DNA from: Lingula anatina
Lineage: Eukaryota > Brachiopoda > Lingulata > Lingulida > Lingulidae
DNA: 60,000 bases
Assembly (NCBI RefSeq): GCF_001039355.2
Contig: NW_019774069.1
Span: 133,373-193,372 of the forward strand
Direction: 5' to 3'
Shown: positions 22,378-36,900 of the stretch, piece by piece
Numbering within the stretch: the first letter of the stretch is position 1
How the letters are laid out: each line of letters starts with the position of its first letter
Translations under genes and position numbers: made by a program
Notes under the pieces: generated by a model
What the model saw: only the letters and a program-made list of their open reading frames with translations
Database searches by the model: none
Told to the model about the DNA's origin: nothing

Positions 22378-25300
22378 GTAAGCAATGAAAGTCTGTTGGG
22401 ATATAGAAAGGTCTGATGTGACTTTTAGTCTGTGATTTGTGTAAGAATTCTTCAGTCTGTTCTATTCTGTGGTTTGAATGGGTGTGGATAAGGTTTCGTC
22501 TAGGAATAAAATAACCGGTTAACTTTAGATGTGCATGTTCTGTAAGCTAGGCTTCATAATACGATAGATAATCATTTTCAACTGAAATGCTTCGAAGGGA
22601 TTTGGTTTCTTTTTTCATGTTAGCTTGTTTGTTCACTCAAGTTGAAACGATTGGGATACATTACCAGATTATTAGCGGATCAATTTACAGCTGACATAAA
22701 AATTGAACAGAGAAGAGCCTATCACATAATGAGAAATATACAAAAATGTTTTTGAGAAAATTTTAAAGCCAAGCATGGCATGATATTAAGATATCAGGTA
22801 ACAGGAGTTCAGAGTTATTCTCAATAAATACTGTATTCTTTACTATTATTTAGTGTTTTTTAAAACATTTTGCAACAATATAGGGTAAGATTGTCTCAGG
22901 GAAGATTAATTACGCAATGTCTGCATTTCTTATGAATTATTGTGCAAGGGTCATTTAACCTTGGATGAAGATTTGGGAAATAAGGATTACACCTATATTA
23001 AACCAGCTAAATGACAATACAGCAATAAACATGAAGTAAAAGCTTGGTTGAAATGTGTGTTGAGCATATAGTCACATATGGTGAATCTGCAGTTTGTTTT
23101 TTTTCATTGTGTTAAAGTTTTAAAGGTACATCATTAAAAAACATCCGGGAGGTCTTACCTCTTGTACAGGTTCTATGCATTGATAATTTGTTTGTCTTTC
23201 AAAAGTGTGAGTGGGAAAGCTTGGTAACATTTTTGAACTATTTAGTGCCTTAAATAAATACAATAAGCAATAATGACTCTGCATAATTGAAATTGGTGGT
23301 AATATCATATTCAATTTGACAGAGATGAGAAGATTGCATCACATTTCTGATTAGGTTGGAACTAAGATTTGACAGGATTAAATTGATCTCTGTGGCAGTC
23401 ACATCACCAGCTTCTTAGCAACCAGATCCTTGGTAACACAAAGTGATTTGATACTTTCTAGCCTGCAGGATTGGAAGTTAACAAGAACGTATTGGCTTAC
23501 AGTAATAGATTCTTACAGTTATTGACAAGAAAGTAAAAGGTGCTGAATATTTCATACTTATCATAATGTTAACCGTTTTGGAATGAACTGTTGGTCAACA
23601 CTGAAAGGTTTCTGGTGTTTGATCTAATATATGAAATTGATGGTTTCAGTTATCTGAAAAATGATTGATGAGACAGATATGAAGGTGAGATAAATAGGTA
23701 ACAGGTTACTTAGCAAATGAAAAAGGATGAACCCTACCATTTCCAGTTTTTTTCATAATACAGCAACCCAACATTTTGTATAGTGATTTTTGAAAAATTT
23801 TATCCGCCGTAAAATAAATATTTGTTTCAGATATACTCCTATTGTATATTTACAAAAAACATTCAAGAAAAATAGAAACCAGCAAATAATCAAAGGATAA
23901 GATTAGGTAAATAATGCATAACCACATACAAAACATGTTTTGATAATCCCCCCCCCCCCTCAAAAAAAAAAAAAAAAAAAAAAAAAGATGGAAATTGACA
24001 ATTTTGTTTGAATGTTTATATGCTCAAGGTGAAACCTGCACTACTGTCTGAAAACCACATAGAACTGAAAATCATACAGAACTAACAATCAGTTTGGGGA
24101 AGAGGAAGCTGAGGAAGCCCAGAGGCCCATATGTCATACGTCCAGTGATTTCTCATTTGTCGTCTGCTTCTCTCTTACAAGATGCAGTTACACAAATTAC
24201 TACATGCAGTAGTTTATTGTAATTTTATGAAGCCAGCATTATATTGATCAGAAATTACGTGAAATGACATGCTTTTATGTGTGAGTCATTAATTCCTAAT
24301 TGATGTCAATTTATAAGAGGTTTTGGGCAATTTAATGAGTCATATTATTTCTGGACTCAGGCTTGGTGTTTTGACCTTTTTTTGTCCCACTTCTTTCTAT
24401 ATTTATCATTTTGTGATAAATGAAATACATTTCTATTACATGCAATGGTTCTCCCGAGTAAAGTTCATGATGTTTAGTATATATTGTAGAAAGTGCAACC
24501 TGTAAAAATACAAGTCTTGTAATGGATCTCCTATAGTATTAAATTTCATGAAAATTTGAGTGAAATTTGATTTCCAGTAGTTAAATACTTAGTGAAAGAG
24601 TAATGAGGTTACTTATAAAGAGAGTTGATTTTTATATAAAATTTTATATAAATTTAAATTACAAAGTTTGAAGGACTTAAAGGTAATAAAATAATAATGC
24701 TTGAAACTTTCTCACTGTAAAATGTTAAACATAAAAACATAGGCCCCAGCATGTTAATTGACACCTGGTGCAATATGCCCCCCCCCTCCCCCAGTCATTA
24801 GTGTGGGATGTACAGATTTAATACCCCTAGCATGTTACTTTTGGTATTCAATGTGGGACTACACTGGCTTTTAACACTTGAGGTGTAACATGTTTTACTA
24901 AGGGCTTGGGGTAATGCCACCCTTACTATTCCTTTTTATTTCCATAGGTTATGAGTTTATAGAAATATTAGACAGTGTGGTACTTTATCAAGGTTGCAGG
25001 TTTTAGGTACAACTGATGACAATAACCTTGATATCAAAATATTGATAAGATTTTGAAATTGAATGCCTGCCATTTCACTGCACCCTCTGGTATGTCAATA
25101 TAGCTGTATAGGTATGGAACAGTGCTCTTTCAGTGTTTCTTTTAAAGTTTTTGATACCTGGATGGATTTCATTTAGAAAGATGTGGGAACAAACAATAAA
25201 ATTTTATTTACAATGCACTTAAAACCAAAGTTTGAATTGACAATGGAGTAGATGTTGCTATGAAATTGTGCCTTTTTCCCCCCTTTTCGCTTGTACAAAT

Positions 25301-27890
25301 TATCCTCCAATAGTATGTGACATCGTTTTACTCTTCAGTGTATTAGCATTTGGTTGATGAGGTGCTTTTGTACTTACTTTGCCGCATTTTATGTGAACTA
25401 GTTTAAATGTTTACACATGGTTTTTTGCTTGGATTTGCCACAGCAATGTATCATGGTTTATCTCTGATCCTGGATATTTCATTAGAAATGTAAATAGCAT
25501 ATGGCAGATGGATTGTTTTCTGAAGCAATTAATTCAAAATCAGTTTGTCATGTAATAAAATCTGTGAGAAGAACAATATGGCCCACAGACAGAGAGTTTG
25601 TAGCTGGCATGCTGATACAAGAAAGAAGTAAGCTCATTAATGTCAAATTATGATACACAGCTGAAATTGAAAACTGTTTTGTAAGAAACTGAGCAGTCAA
25701 AATTAAGATAAATATAGGTATACTATGGAATTTAGAAAAGATATTTTATGACCAGACACTCCAGCAATGGTAGAGTTGTTGTTCAATAAAAAGAGGGCAT
25801 TCAGAACAATTTGATCTGCAGACTAACAGATCCACAGACTTAAAATGGGCAACTCACTTAAAAGCAGCCCTGACTTATCCCTGATGGCCTCTCTGCCTCC
25901 ACTTGTGCTGTTGCTGTAGGGGGCCTTGCAATTACACCTCTGAGCCAAGATTCAATCAGTTTAACGGTCTGTTTAATGAGAGACCATCAGGGAATTAAGC
26001 AGCTCTGCTTTAAAGTGGGGTTGGTCATATTTAGTCCATGGACCACCTGTTTTGAATGCGCTCCAAGCCTTCTACAAAATATATTTGAAGTCATAAAAAT
26101 TGAGAAATCTTTGGCAGATATATGCATAGATTTGCAAATAGTTTTTTTTCTGTGAGATATAATGATAAATGCATATTAAAGGAATCCATTATAATTCTCA
26201 TCGTGATTGCCGCCGATTTGGTATTAATGGAAATGCCATGTATCATCATTTTGGTACATAAAAGCTAACAGCAGTTATGACAAAATCTCACAAACCACCC
26301 AAGGCTGATTTACCAGGGTACTGACTAGTAAATAGAGCTGGTAAGAATAACATAGGTATAGAGCTAAAAGGAACAACAATCACTGACCACTTAACCTTTG
26401 TTATGTTATCTTAACCCTTCATTACTGGTGTGCACCTCCGTATGGAACAACTTGCACAGATTTTTTTGACTATGTGATAAAATGCAGTCCTTTGTATTAC
26501 ATAAATAAATTCTCCTAAAGAAGCAGTGGGGCATTAAATACTGTTAGCATATTGTTAAGTAACCAAAAAAAAAAAAAAAGGCACATTTTTTGTACCAGAC
26601 TCAAAATTTTTATTGTACTGCCTCACTCCATAATATCTTCAAGTGAACGCTGCCATACATTTTGACAAGTGCATCCGCTTTTATACTAGGAACAGATAAG
26701 ACAATTAATTCATTATAGGTTGTAGCAAAGGCATATTCTGCTGATAAAACAAATTGGTGTCCATTTCATAATAAGATATTTTGATGTTTTTTTGAAAAAT
26801 TAATTTTACATGATTTAAAAAAATGGGTATTTTTATAAGACAAAATTTTTGTATCTGTGTATTCAGGCACTATTCTGTTTTTCTCAACCAAAGTTGTCAC
26901 TCTTTTGACAAGACACAGCAAAGAGTTGTAGATATTTGTTACAGCACTTATTCACCTTCAACATGACCTACAACATGATTTTCTCAAATATTATTATCTT
27001 TTCAGAAACCATGTTGGCGCTACCACAAGAAGTCCTACAACAACTTCAGATGATTCCCAAAACTCCAGTGAAACAGACAATATCAATGTGGTAGTCAGGT
27101 ACATATCAGTAGAATGGGAGCAACATCATTTACATAACTAGACGTTCAAAATTCTTCTCTTTTTGATCCAATATAAAACAAAAATTCTCCTTTATAAATT
27201 CTTACTATGCTTGCCAGGGCCAGGCATTTTCTATTGGGGTGACCTTCTCAATTATGCTAACGTACCTTTCTTTGGAGATGAGTCTTTTAATTCTACTTTC
27301 TATATGAAAATTTGTCATATTGAATTTTATCATTATTTTTATTTCAAATAAAAGTTTGTTTTATGCAGTCATTCTTACACAGGAAGATAACCTAACAGTC
27401 ATGTAATAACAATCTGAAAGTAGTTTTTTATTATTTAATTAACCTGGCTAAATAACCTATTTTGATATTTATTGCAGTGGAATTGAAAATGTTTTAATTC
27501 AAATTACATTTCTTTAACATTCACATAACTGACCTTGCTAAGGTAAATGACGAAGTGCGCTGTTAAACAAAGTTAAGCAGTTTTGGATTTGAACTTCTTT
27601 TGTACATAATCAAATTTAAACATTGAAAGTTTGCACTAACTGAAATGAAATGCATTCTGTGTGGCTACTGTTTGGTTTAAGTTTAGCCTTTTTGTGTATC
27701 TAACAGCAAGTGAAATGTTTCCAAATATGTTAATACTTTTTCTGCTTGCAGAGTGCGCCCTCTCAACAAAGTTGAGAGTGAAAGAAAAGATCAGGACATC
27801 ATCAAGTTTCCAGGTGATGGTGCAGTGTGGGTAAGTGTGCTCCATTTAAACAGTGAGCTTAACATTATAATGTTTTCAGACCCATAAATG

Positions 27891-27933
<43 letters not shown>

Positions 27934-30900
27934 AGCGCATATTCAAACTTATGATTCAGTGCAAATATTGATTTTTAAAAACCCACCCGGCTGAAGAAAA
28001 AATAGCAATGCACATGCAAGAGATTTTTTATTATTTATTTACATAAAGATTATGAAACCTTTTGATGCTATGTTGAATGGCCATCTTTGAGATAAAAAAT
28101 TCTTTTCATAGATTGAAAACTGGGGATCAACAAAGTCCTTTACATTTAATGTGGTGTTTGAGACAGAAGCGCTGCAAGAAGATGTGTTTGAGCACTCAGG
28201 TGTCAAGAAACTTATTGATATGTCTATAAATGGGTAAGTTGAGTAATTAATGCATGATCAGACTGTGGACTAAAGAAAAGATTTAAGTGGATTAATTGTG
28301 TTGTCAGTTATGGGCTAAAGAAAATATTTAAGTGGATTAATTGTGTTGTCAGTTAAAAGCCATTTTTGGGTTTTTGTAATTTAAAATTATACATATCTGC
28401 ACGTCCACGATACTGGTTAACAACAAGGGGTTATCATCTTTGAAAGTCTATCAAAATATTCCTATGAATTACATTGGGGGTGCTTTCATGTGAAAAGGGG
28501 ATGGATTTATCTTATTATAACAAACAAATTTGTGTTTCCAAACATTGCTGTGTATTTTAAACTTTTTAATTCAGCACTTGAATCTGGGACACAGACATAC
28601 CAGTCCATTTTTTTCAGCTGTACCTTATGGAAAAGAAAGCTCTAAGAATAGTATTGTCATGTTTTTTGGTCACCTCAGGGATCATTTACAGCACACACAC
28701 ACTAGAAAAAAAACAAAATTGCTTTTCAACGCAAATAATGATGGGTGAAGAAAACCGGTTGTTGTGCATTACCATCGTTTCCGTTCTTAACTTCAGTACA
28801 AAGTATTATCTTCCATACACTTGAACTATACAAATCGTTCCATTTCGGGATTTGAATACCTGAAACACTCTGCTTTTCATAAAACAACAATGTGTAAATA
28901 AATCCTGTCATCTGAGCGTGTAATCACAGATGTTATGACCCAATCTTGTTTTGTTTCCCTCAGACTCGCATGACAGCAAAACCACAACTTCGTTTCCCCA
29001 TTCAAATTCGGCCCGGGGATTTAGCATAAATAGTGGAGATTTCCATTGATGATGTAATGACTAATTAAATATATCCGGTACCCAATTTTTAGTATAATTC
29101 ACGAAAAATTATTTCATGCCAGCGCTGTTTAACCACCGATTCAGGATCGCAGTTTGCTTTCCCAACTCTGTGAAGTTAAGTGTACTCTTCCCTGAAAATT
29201 TTTATATGTGTTTAATCAGTGTATGAAATGGCCGCCTGCCCGCCAGCCCGAGGCTGGTAACTTTCAGGCCGGGCGGGTAAGATTTACAAATAACCCGCCC
29301 GATGGGCTGGCTATTTTTACAGCCTATTTTCTCCTTTTATTTTGACTATGTTCACAAGCGTTTTCAGCAAAATATCAAATCAATTTACTGTTTTTACCCA
29401 CTTTCATAGAAGCAAAGAACTAACCATAGCTTGCAATCGAACACTCATATTCTAAGAATCGAAATGTAACCAAGTCTCCCTCTCAGTGGCCTCTTTTTCA
29501 AAGTACCGTCTGTGTGATATGAGGATGAAAGACAATTCGAAACGAGGCACATTGTTCTTAACCAGCTTCAGTGCACAGCAGATAACGTTACGTCATTGTT
29601 TAGTGTAGAGGAGATACCGTGAGTAGCAATTTGTAGGTTGAGAGTAATAAACATGTGAAAGTATGAAAAGTGATGATATTGATTAAATAGACTTGCAGGT
29701 ACATGAAGTACTTATAATCAACAGTAATAAAGGCAACGGAGGCAAATTAAAGGAGAATTAAAAAAAAAATTGAATCACAATATTATGAGTGAATGTACGA
29801 GTTTCCGACATGCGTCAGATGTAGTTCTTTTCCCACGTGCTTTCATCTTGGGCTGTCAAAAATGAAAAAAATTCTATCAAGTCCAATAAAGAAGTTCACA
29901 AAAGAAAAACAATTGAGGGAATAAATAAAAATAAGAAAGATTTCGAGAAAACCATACGAAAGAGAACAAATTGGGACCCATTGGAAGGTGACTTCGATTT
30001 GCAATGAGTCGAGCGGCAACATTTTTTGTAAAACCGTAACTCGAAAGTATCACGCAGTGCGACCGAGCGCAAGCATCTCGATCCAATAACTCGCCCGTAC
30101 TAGCCCCATATAATATTTGTAGCCTCTATGTGATATAGCTATTCTCAATAAGTGATGCATTCAAGGTACGGGGCTCTGCAGGACTGTCTATGGGCCATTA
30201 GCGTGCAAGACCTTTCCCGACCGCTTTAAGCGATATTCACAGGGACCCTACGTGCTGAATTCTTTCTTCTTTATTGTCAGCACAGAGATCGATCTATTTG
30301 ACAAGAATATAAAATATGTATTTGGTCATACTTGTTGCTGTACAGAAAAGTAAAAATTATGATCAAATGATATCACAAATCAGAATAAAATTTATGAATA
30401 AATTATTGAAGAAGAAATGAGACAGCCTGCAGGGTGAAAATAAACTGAATTGACTACACTTCCTCCCCCGCCCGCTAAAGGGCCCTGAAAATTTTTGGTA
30501 TTTTAGATGGTGAATGGTGCCATTTGGTATGGTTTAGAACTATGATTCAAAGTGAAAAGTCTTATTTGAAGAGGGGAGTTTTTTTTTTTTTTTTTTTTTN
30601 TCACAAGGTTGGCGCCTTATGGTGACATTTTGATACCCATGTCCCAATGTTGTTACCCAGTATTGTGGACGTGCAGATATTCTTAGTGCCATTATATTTT
30701 CTCTGTACTGTTGATCTTTATAAGATATTTTGATACAAATTGTGAAATAAGGCAGCTTTAGTAAATCTGGCTCTGTTCTCTTTTCAGGTTCCATTGCACT
30801 GCATTTGCGTATGGTCAGACTGGATCTGGAAAGACACACACTATCACTGGACCACCCTCTACAGTGAGTAATAAACTTCAGCAGTTATATCATTATTGTT

Positions 30901-33900
30901 TATGTTCATTTTTCATTTAAATTGCACTGTGTGTGTATGTGTGTGTGCGCATGGTGTCTGCAGAGTGAGTGAGTGGGCAAACTGATTTCTACTCTCATAC
31001 AACATATCATATGAAAAATATATATCTTTCACTATGTGTTGAAGCTGGTTAAATGTGATTATAAATGTGAAGAACTAGCTGGTCATTAGTTTTTTTTTTT
31101 TTTTATGAAATGCCACTTCCCTGCTGATACGTGCACTGAAGAACTTCCTGTATCTAGTGCTACATGCACAACAAGCTGACTGGCACAGTAACACTGAAAA
31201 AGTTGAATGTTGTCAATTAAATGTTACAATAAATAAATAAAAAAAGGGTTATGAACATTTAAGACCAACTTGTAGTGAAAGCTGATAACTAGCACTTATG
31301 CCTCTTCTGTGATATACATTGAGCACATACAGTGTACATCCAATTTTTCTTTTTAATGAATTTTTTTTTACTTTCACCAATATTACTGCTGTAACCTTTG
31401 TATCTTTTCATGTTACCATATTTGCTGCATACTTGCATCCTGATTTGGCTGTAGCAAATTGTATTTCCATGGTCTGATCTCCTTGGATTTGTTCCAGCAA
31501 GCCAGACAAATAATGCTGTATTATTTATAGACACAATATCTTACAGTAATGCTTGCTGTGCCTATTATTTGATTCTTATAAAAAACTTATGACCCAAGGG
31601 GCTTAAAGTGGGTCCTTCCCCATGGTGTCAGCTTCCTGCTTCAGGAAGTACAAGGTCGCCTGTTGTCTACAATGCTCTATGCTTTTTATTTCAAAGATGG
31701 TCAAACTTTATTTTAATTTTCAAGATGTCAGTTTACTAAAGAAACGTCTTTCAAAATATATTTTCAATTGACAAAAAATTGACACAAGTCATCAGTTGAT
31801 TGATAAAGTCTTGGAATTTTCCAAGTTTTCATTCATATAAGCCCATTTCGAACCTCAGTGTCTGTCCAACTAATAAGAACCTTCAGACATAATCAATACA
31901 ACAATGAATACCTCATGCTGCCTAATCTTATAAAATGCCAAGTCACTTGACCCTGATGAGAGGCAAGACCACACTTTTTGACAGTTCTGTACACACTCAC
32001 ATGAAAATATATATTATGCTTTACTGAAAACATTATGGTAAATTCAAAGCAATATTCCACAAGACAATCTATTTACAAGATTGACTGATTTTTTCCCATC
32101 TGCTTATAAAGCAAAATATAAAGTGTTAAAGGTGAGATAAACAAATTTTAGAAAAGTATTTTTTCACTAATTTTCATTTTTGTTAATCTATCTTTGAAAT
32201 TCTGGCAAAGTTCAGTATTTTTGTAATAAAAATTAACAGTTTTGTACTGTGTATTCATTTATGTATTAATGAATGGATAAACAATAATTGTCTGGTTATG
32301 AGACTTCTTACAAATATCCATGCATGCATATACATACATACACATATTTCCAATGATGTATCCACTTTTTACATCCATGAAAGTTTTTTTAAAGCGAAAT
32401 GTATTTCCTGGGACACAATTATGATTTTTATGTACTGATTAGTCTACATGTCACATTAGTCAGTATATGTAGGTGTATCATACACCCACAAACATTGGCA
32501 CACAGTGAAAATAAGGCAGCTGCAGGTATGTGGCTGGTTAATTCTCATCACATTAGATAATTGGTCTACATATTGTATGCTACTCCATGATATTTCAGTG
32601 TTTAAGTGGATGTAAGGGCACTTGCAAATAATTGAGTCATTTTGCTCGCTGTTTCCCTGGGTTAATGGAGCAATGTGTTTGGTGTAGATGATGATCTTAT
32701 CAAACGGCCCCAATCAAACATAATTTTCTTCCCCCCCAAAAATAAACTCTGATAAGAATACACCACCGGAGCCAAATATGTCACAAGTGAAGTTTGAAAT
32801 TACCCTTCACATCCTGTAATAGGAGTCATATTGAGAGTTCCTACTTACGTTCTCTGACATGCTAATTAGTTTTCTCAGTGGGGTGTGGTAGTCAGGGAAA
32901 CAAGGCTGGTACAAAATCATTATGCTTTGTCACATCCAGTCCTCATTGCTCAATACCCACAGCCTGTCTGATGCCATGAAATGGAATGTGACATTTTCTT
33001 TCAGTTTGTTCACACACATGATTGTTTTCTCTTTATCATGTTACATAAAAAAAGGCTAACTTTGTTTTTCCTTCCCCTGATACAAACTGATAAAAGTATT
33101 GAGTTGTATGCAGTGAAAGTAACCCTGATTCAATCAGATTACTATAGTATAGTCTGTTATCTCTGGAGGCCTGTAGCCTGCAATTTCAAATGGGGGGTTC
33201 TTTTTCTGAAAATGTGGACCTTTTACCGTAAAAAACCCCATGTACATAGATAAAATTTTACCCAGAGTGGACCTTTTTTCAACAAAAAAGCGGTTCTTTC
33301 TAAACCCCCCCCCCCCAGCTACTGGCCTGCTCTGACATAACATTTCATTTCAGAATTTCATCCAGTCTTGTTTGACTATATGAGACTGATAAATTGTTAC
33401 ATTGACAGTTTAAGAAATTAACCTTTAAGGGGTTTAAAAGGAAGATATTTGTGGACATTTTATTCATGTGTAGCTTATGACAGGTGAGAACTGTGCAGTT
33501 GTGTTAGTTGAAAAAACTATTGGCTCAACCCAGCACAATGGGAAATTGTGTTAAGTGCTAAATATGGTTATTTTTACTTTATAATTCAATCTCTTACCAT
33601 ATATATATATTTTTTTTAATTTCAGTTTCTTGATGAGAATCTTGAGAACCACAATGAGCAGCTCCATGGCCTTATCCCAAGATCATTTCGCTACCTAGTA
33701 GACAGTTTAAACAAACCCCATAGTGGCACTTTCACTATTCAAGCATCCTACCTAGAAATATACAATGAACAGGTCAGATAACCATTAATGTAAAATCACC
33801 TCAGTTTTTAAAATTTTTTGTTTTCTTGTTACTTTCTCTAACTTTATTACATTGTCATTATTCCAAGATGAAAGAAGTAAAATGATTGATTGCCATTTTT

Positions 33901-36900
33901 GTTATGGTTGATAATGTCTTCAGTCTGACAGTGAATTATTTAAGCAATGAAACAGAAGCAGAATGCTCTTTAAAATTAATGTTACAAATTTTGTATTTTA
34001 AAATCATACTAAAAATATGTCTAGCTCATAATATGCCTTATTGCTACATGGCAATCACAAGTCTCATTGTCATATTTAGGTTTTTGACTTGCTGAATCCG
34101 AGTCAAAGCAAGCATCTGTCCATACGCTGGTCAAAGGAACGAGGGTTTTATGTGGAGAATCTGTTTATGGTGGAATGTGAAACAGCAGATGATCTGATGG
34201 CTGTTCTAGAAGAAGGTAAGATGCTTAAATGTTAGTTTATAATTGCAGCATTATAGAAATATTTTGAATTTATTTTCCTTTGTACCCTTGTCCGACCTTG
34301 TCCACTTCCTGCCTACCATTCATCTCACAAAACGGAGAGAGAAAACATTTCAACCGCAGTCATCTCCAGTTGATGTAAAACTAGGATATAAAGAAAGCAA
34401 TGTCAAATATACAATGAGATCTAGATACACAATTTATAGTGTAATGATCATGTAGGAGATGTGTATCCAGGGGGTAAAAGAATGGTCTCCATGCTTACAT
34501 TGCACCTTCACATGTACAAAATATGGGGAAAAATAACTGAAAACAGTAGTCCTTAGCCTGAAATATAAGGCATCAGACCTTTGAGCAGCTCACAGATCTC
34601 AATTAAACACTGGATTGATTAATCCACTGAGGTACTTATCAGGGACTTTGTAACTGAAGCTCTATCTTTATGCCATTGGTAAAGTCAAATGAAAAGGCTG
34701 ATATGAATGGTTTCCAAGCTGTGAGAATAACAGTTGGCAAAACTAAAGTAGCAAACCACCCCACATATGGAAGGATTTTTAAAAGATAGTTGTGAATGCT
34801 TTAAGAGACTTACACCTGTTGCCAAAGATTTTTGCAATTGGATATTTGAATAATAGGTATTTGATTGGTGGACTACATGAGAAAAAGCATGAAGTCAGAA
34901 CTGAGGTGGTTAACCCTATGACATATGCAGAGCATTTGGATCACCACAAAGTCAACCCCATGCTGGCAGAGAGGCAATGTTACATTGGAAAGATATGGAA
35001 AAGGTTTTCTGTCCTTGTTGATTGCCATACAGCACTTCAAGCCCTTGTGATTTTTTTGGTCATTATAGACCACCAGTTCCACATGTAGGAGCAGATTCTA
35101 ACTTGAATCAAGAGGTTGGTTTGAAATTGACATTCAATTAGGATATTTTTCCTGGCTATACATGTTAATAAGGTTTGCTGAATAGTACCAAAAGTAGAAG
35201 TCTGTGGGATAAAAAAGTGTTGGGCTACCTATAGAGATATACTGGAAATTTATGCATATTTGTGACTGAAATGACACCTTTTTTAAATGTAACAAAAACT
35301 GGGCGACAGGAATAAGGATAGGATAGAATCATGGGTGATGAGTGAACCTTTACACAGATACTGAACTGTGAAGAAAATTTGCACTTCTTGGGACTTTTTC
35401 CAGAAAATTTTAATGTGCCCTTGGTATCACTATTAGTTCAACTGCAGAATACAAAATACATGCAGATGTTTTGCAGACAATGACATTTTATACCATAGGA
35501 ATAAATAGTGGAACAACTGAGAGTCGAAAGTCACTTAAGAAGCATGTTTTAAAAAAAATTTGGAAAAGAAAAGCAAACAAATTAACAGAAAGTGTTTGAC
35601 ATATTAAACTGCAGATTTCTTAATCTTTAACTCAAAGGCCCAAAACTAGTTCAGCAAAATCAATGACTTCAATTTACCTTAGAAAATGAAAGAACTTCTG
35701 TCAATACCAAATTGATTTTTACACCACCTAATTTTTAGCAAATAGAGCACCAAGGTGAAATTTATGATACCTCAGTGGGGGCAAAGCCCATTAGCCATTT
35801 TCTCTGACGCGTAACAGGTTTGGGACCAGTGGAGCCTGAAAAATGGATGTTATGTCATAGGAAAATTAGTGGTGACATGAAACAAAGAAACATTTTCAGG
35901 GGAAAAAACGCGAGGATGTGATCTATTGATCTGACAAACAATTTCAGTGACTGAAAGGATGGATTACAATGTCTGATTAAAACTGGTTTCTAAGATGGGT
36001 ATTTTAACAGTAAAGGAGGACATTGTACTGTGAGGCTTTTATATTTTGATGCAGATTTTTGAGGGGCTCAAAAGTCTCTTGATACACTCGCATGAAACGA
36101 ATGGATATGGTAATGGACAGAAAGGCATGGATCAGATGTTGGAAGTAATAATTCAAACAGCAATGGGAATTTTTTATGGAAGTAGGGACAAAAGTAAGAA
36201 GTAGATACATGTATTCAGTATTTCTCAGCATTCTGAAGTTCTGTAATATTGAATAAATGGGACAAATACAAAAAATAAGAATAGAAGAAATTAAAGATAT
36301 AGATTATGTAGTAATTGTAATATCACCAGACTATTAATTGGGACTTATAGCAGTTTGATTTATATAGAATCTGAAACATATGTATTAAACATGCATTTAT
36401 GTCATATATCCTACTTGCAAGCATAAATTTAATGTTGGTTTATTGGCTATTTTTTCCTATCGACAATGTTAGAATTAAACATTTTTCATCTGAACATGCC
36501 AAACTATGTTTCTGGCATATGTTTAATGTGCATTTACAAGTTTTATTGTTGTAATCCAGCAACTGGCGCTAATTAATTTTTTGTTGGCAATCCCATTTCT
36601 TTCACAATTTCCAGTTCATGTACTGTATAGAAATCAGTTGATTTCCTCTCCAGGAAGCAAAACCATTACAGAGGATTCATTTCCAAGTCTAATGTAGTTC
36701 AATCCCTATGACTTACTTATAGCTGTGGTGATTCCATTGAAAAGCTATTCATCTGATAGCATTTGTGTTTTGATGCTGTGTGGACTTCTTCAGATGGTTT
36801 TGCTTTTGTGATGCTTCTGTTTATTGTACAAGCAGTTGTCCAACAATTTTTTTATTGTTTATATAACCAATAGAATTTAAAGGCAAAAAAATTGCAATTT

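Noticed and set aside
27892-27930. Processed pseudogene implied by the poly-A tract
   Set aside because: No gene-like sequence precedes the A run and no target-site duplication was found.
30540-30839. Minus-strand frame with a lysine run
   Set aside because: The lysines are a poly-T tract read backwards across an N, and the frame overlaps the KIF12 P-loop exon on the opposite strand.
34792-35088. 98-codon ATG frame in KIF12 intron 7
   Set aside because: No recognisable domain, no flanking splice sites of matching phase, and composition like random A+T-rich sequence.
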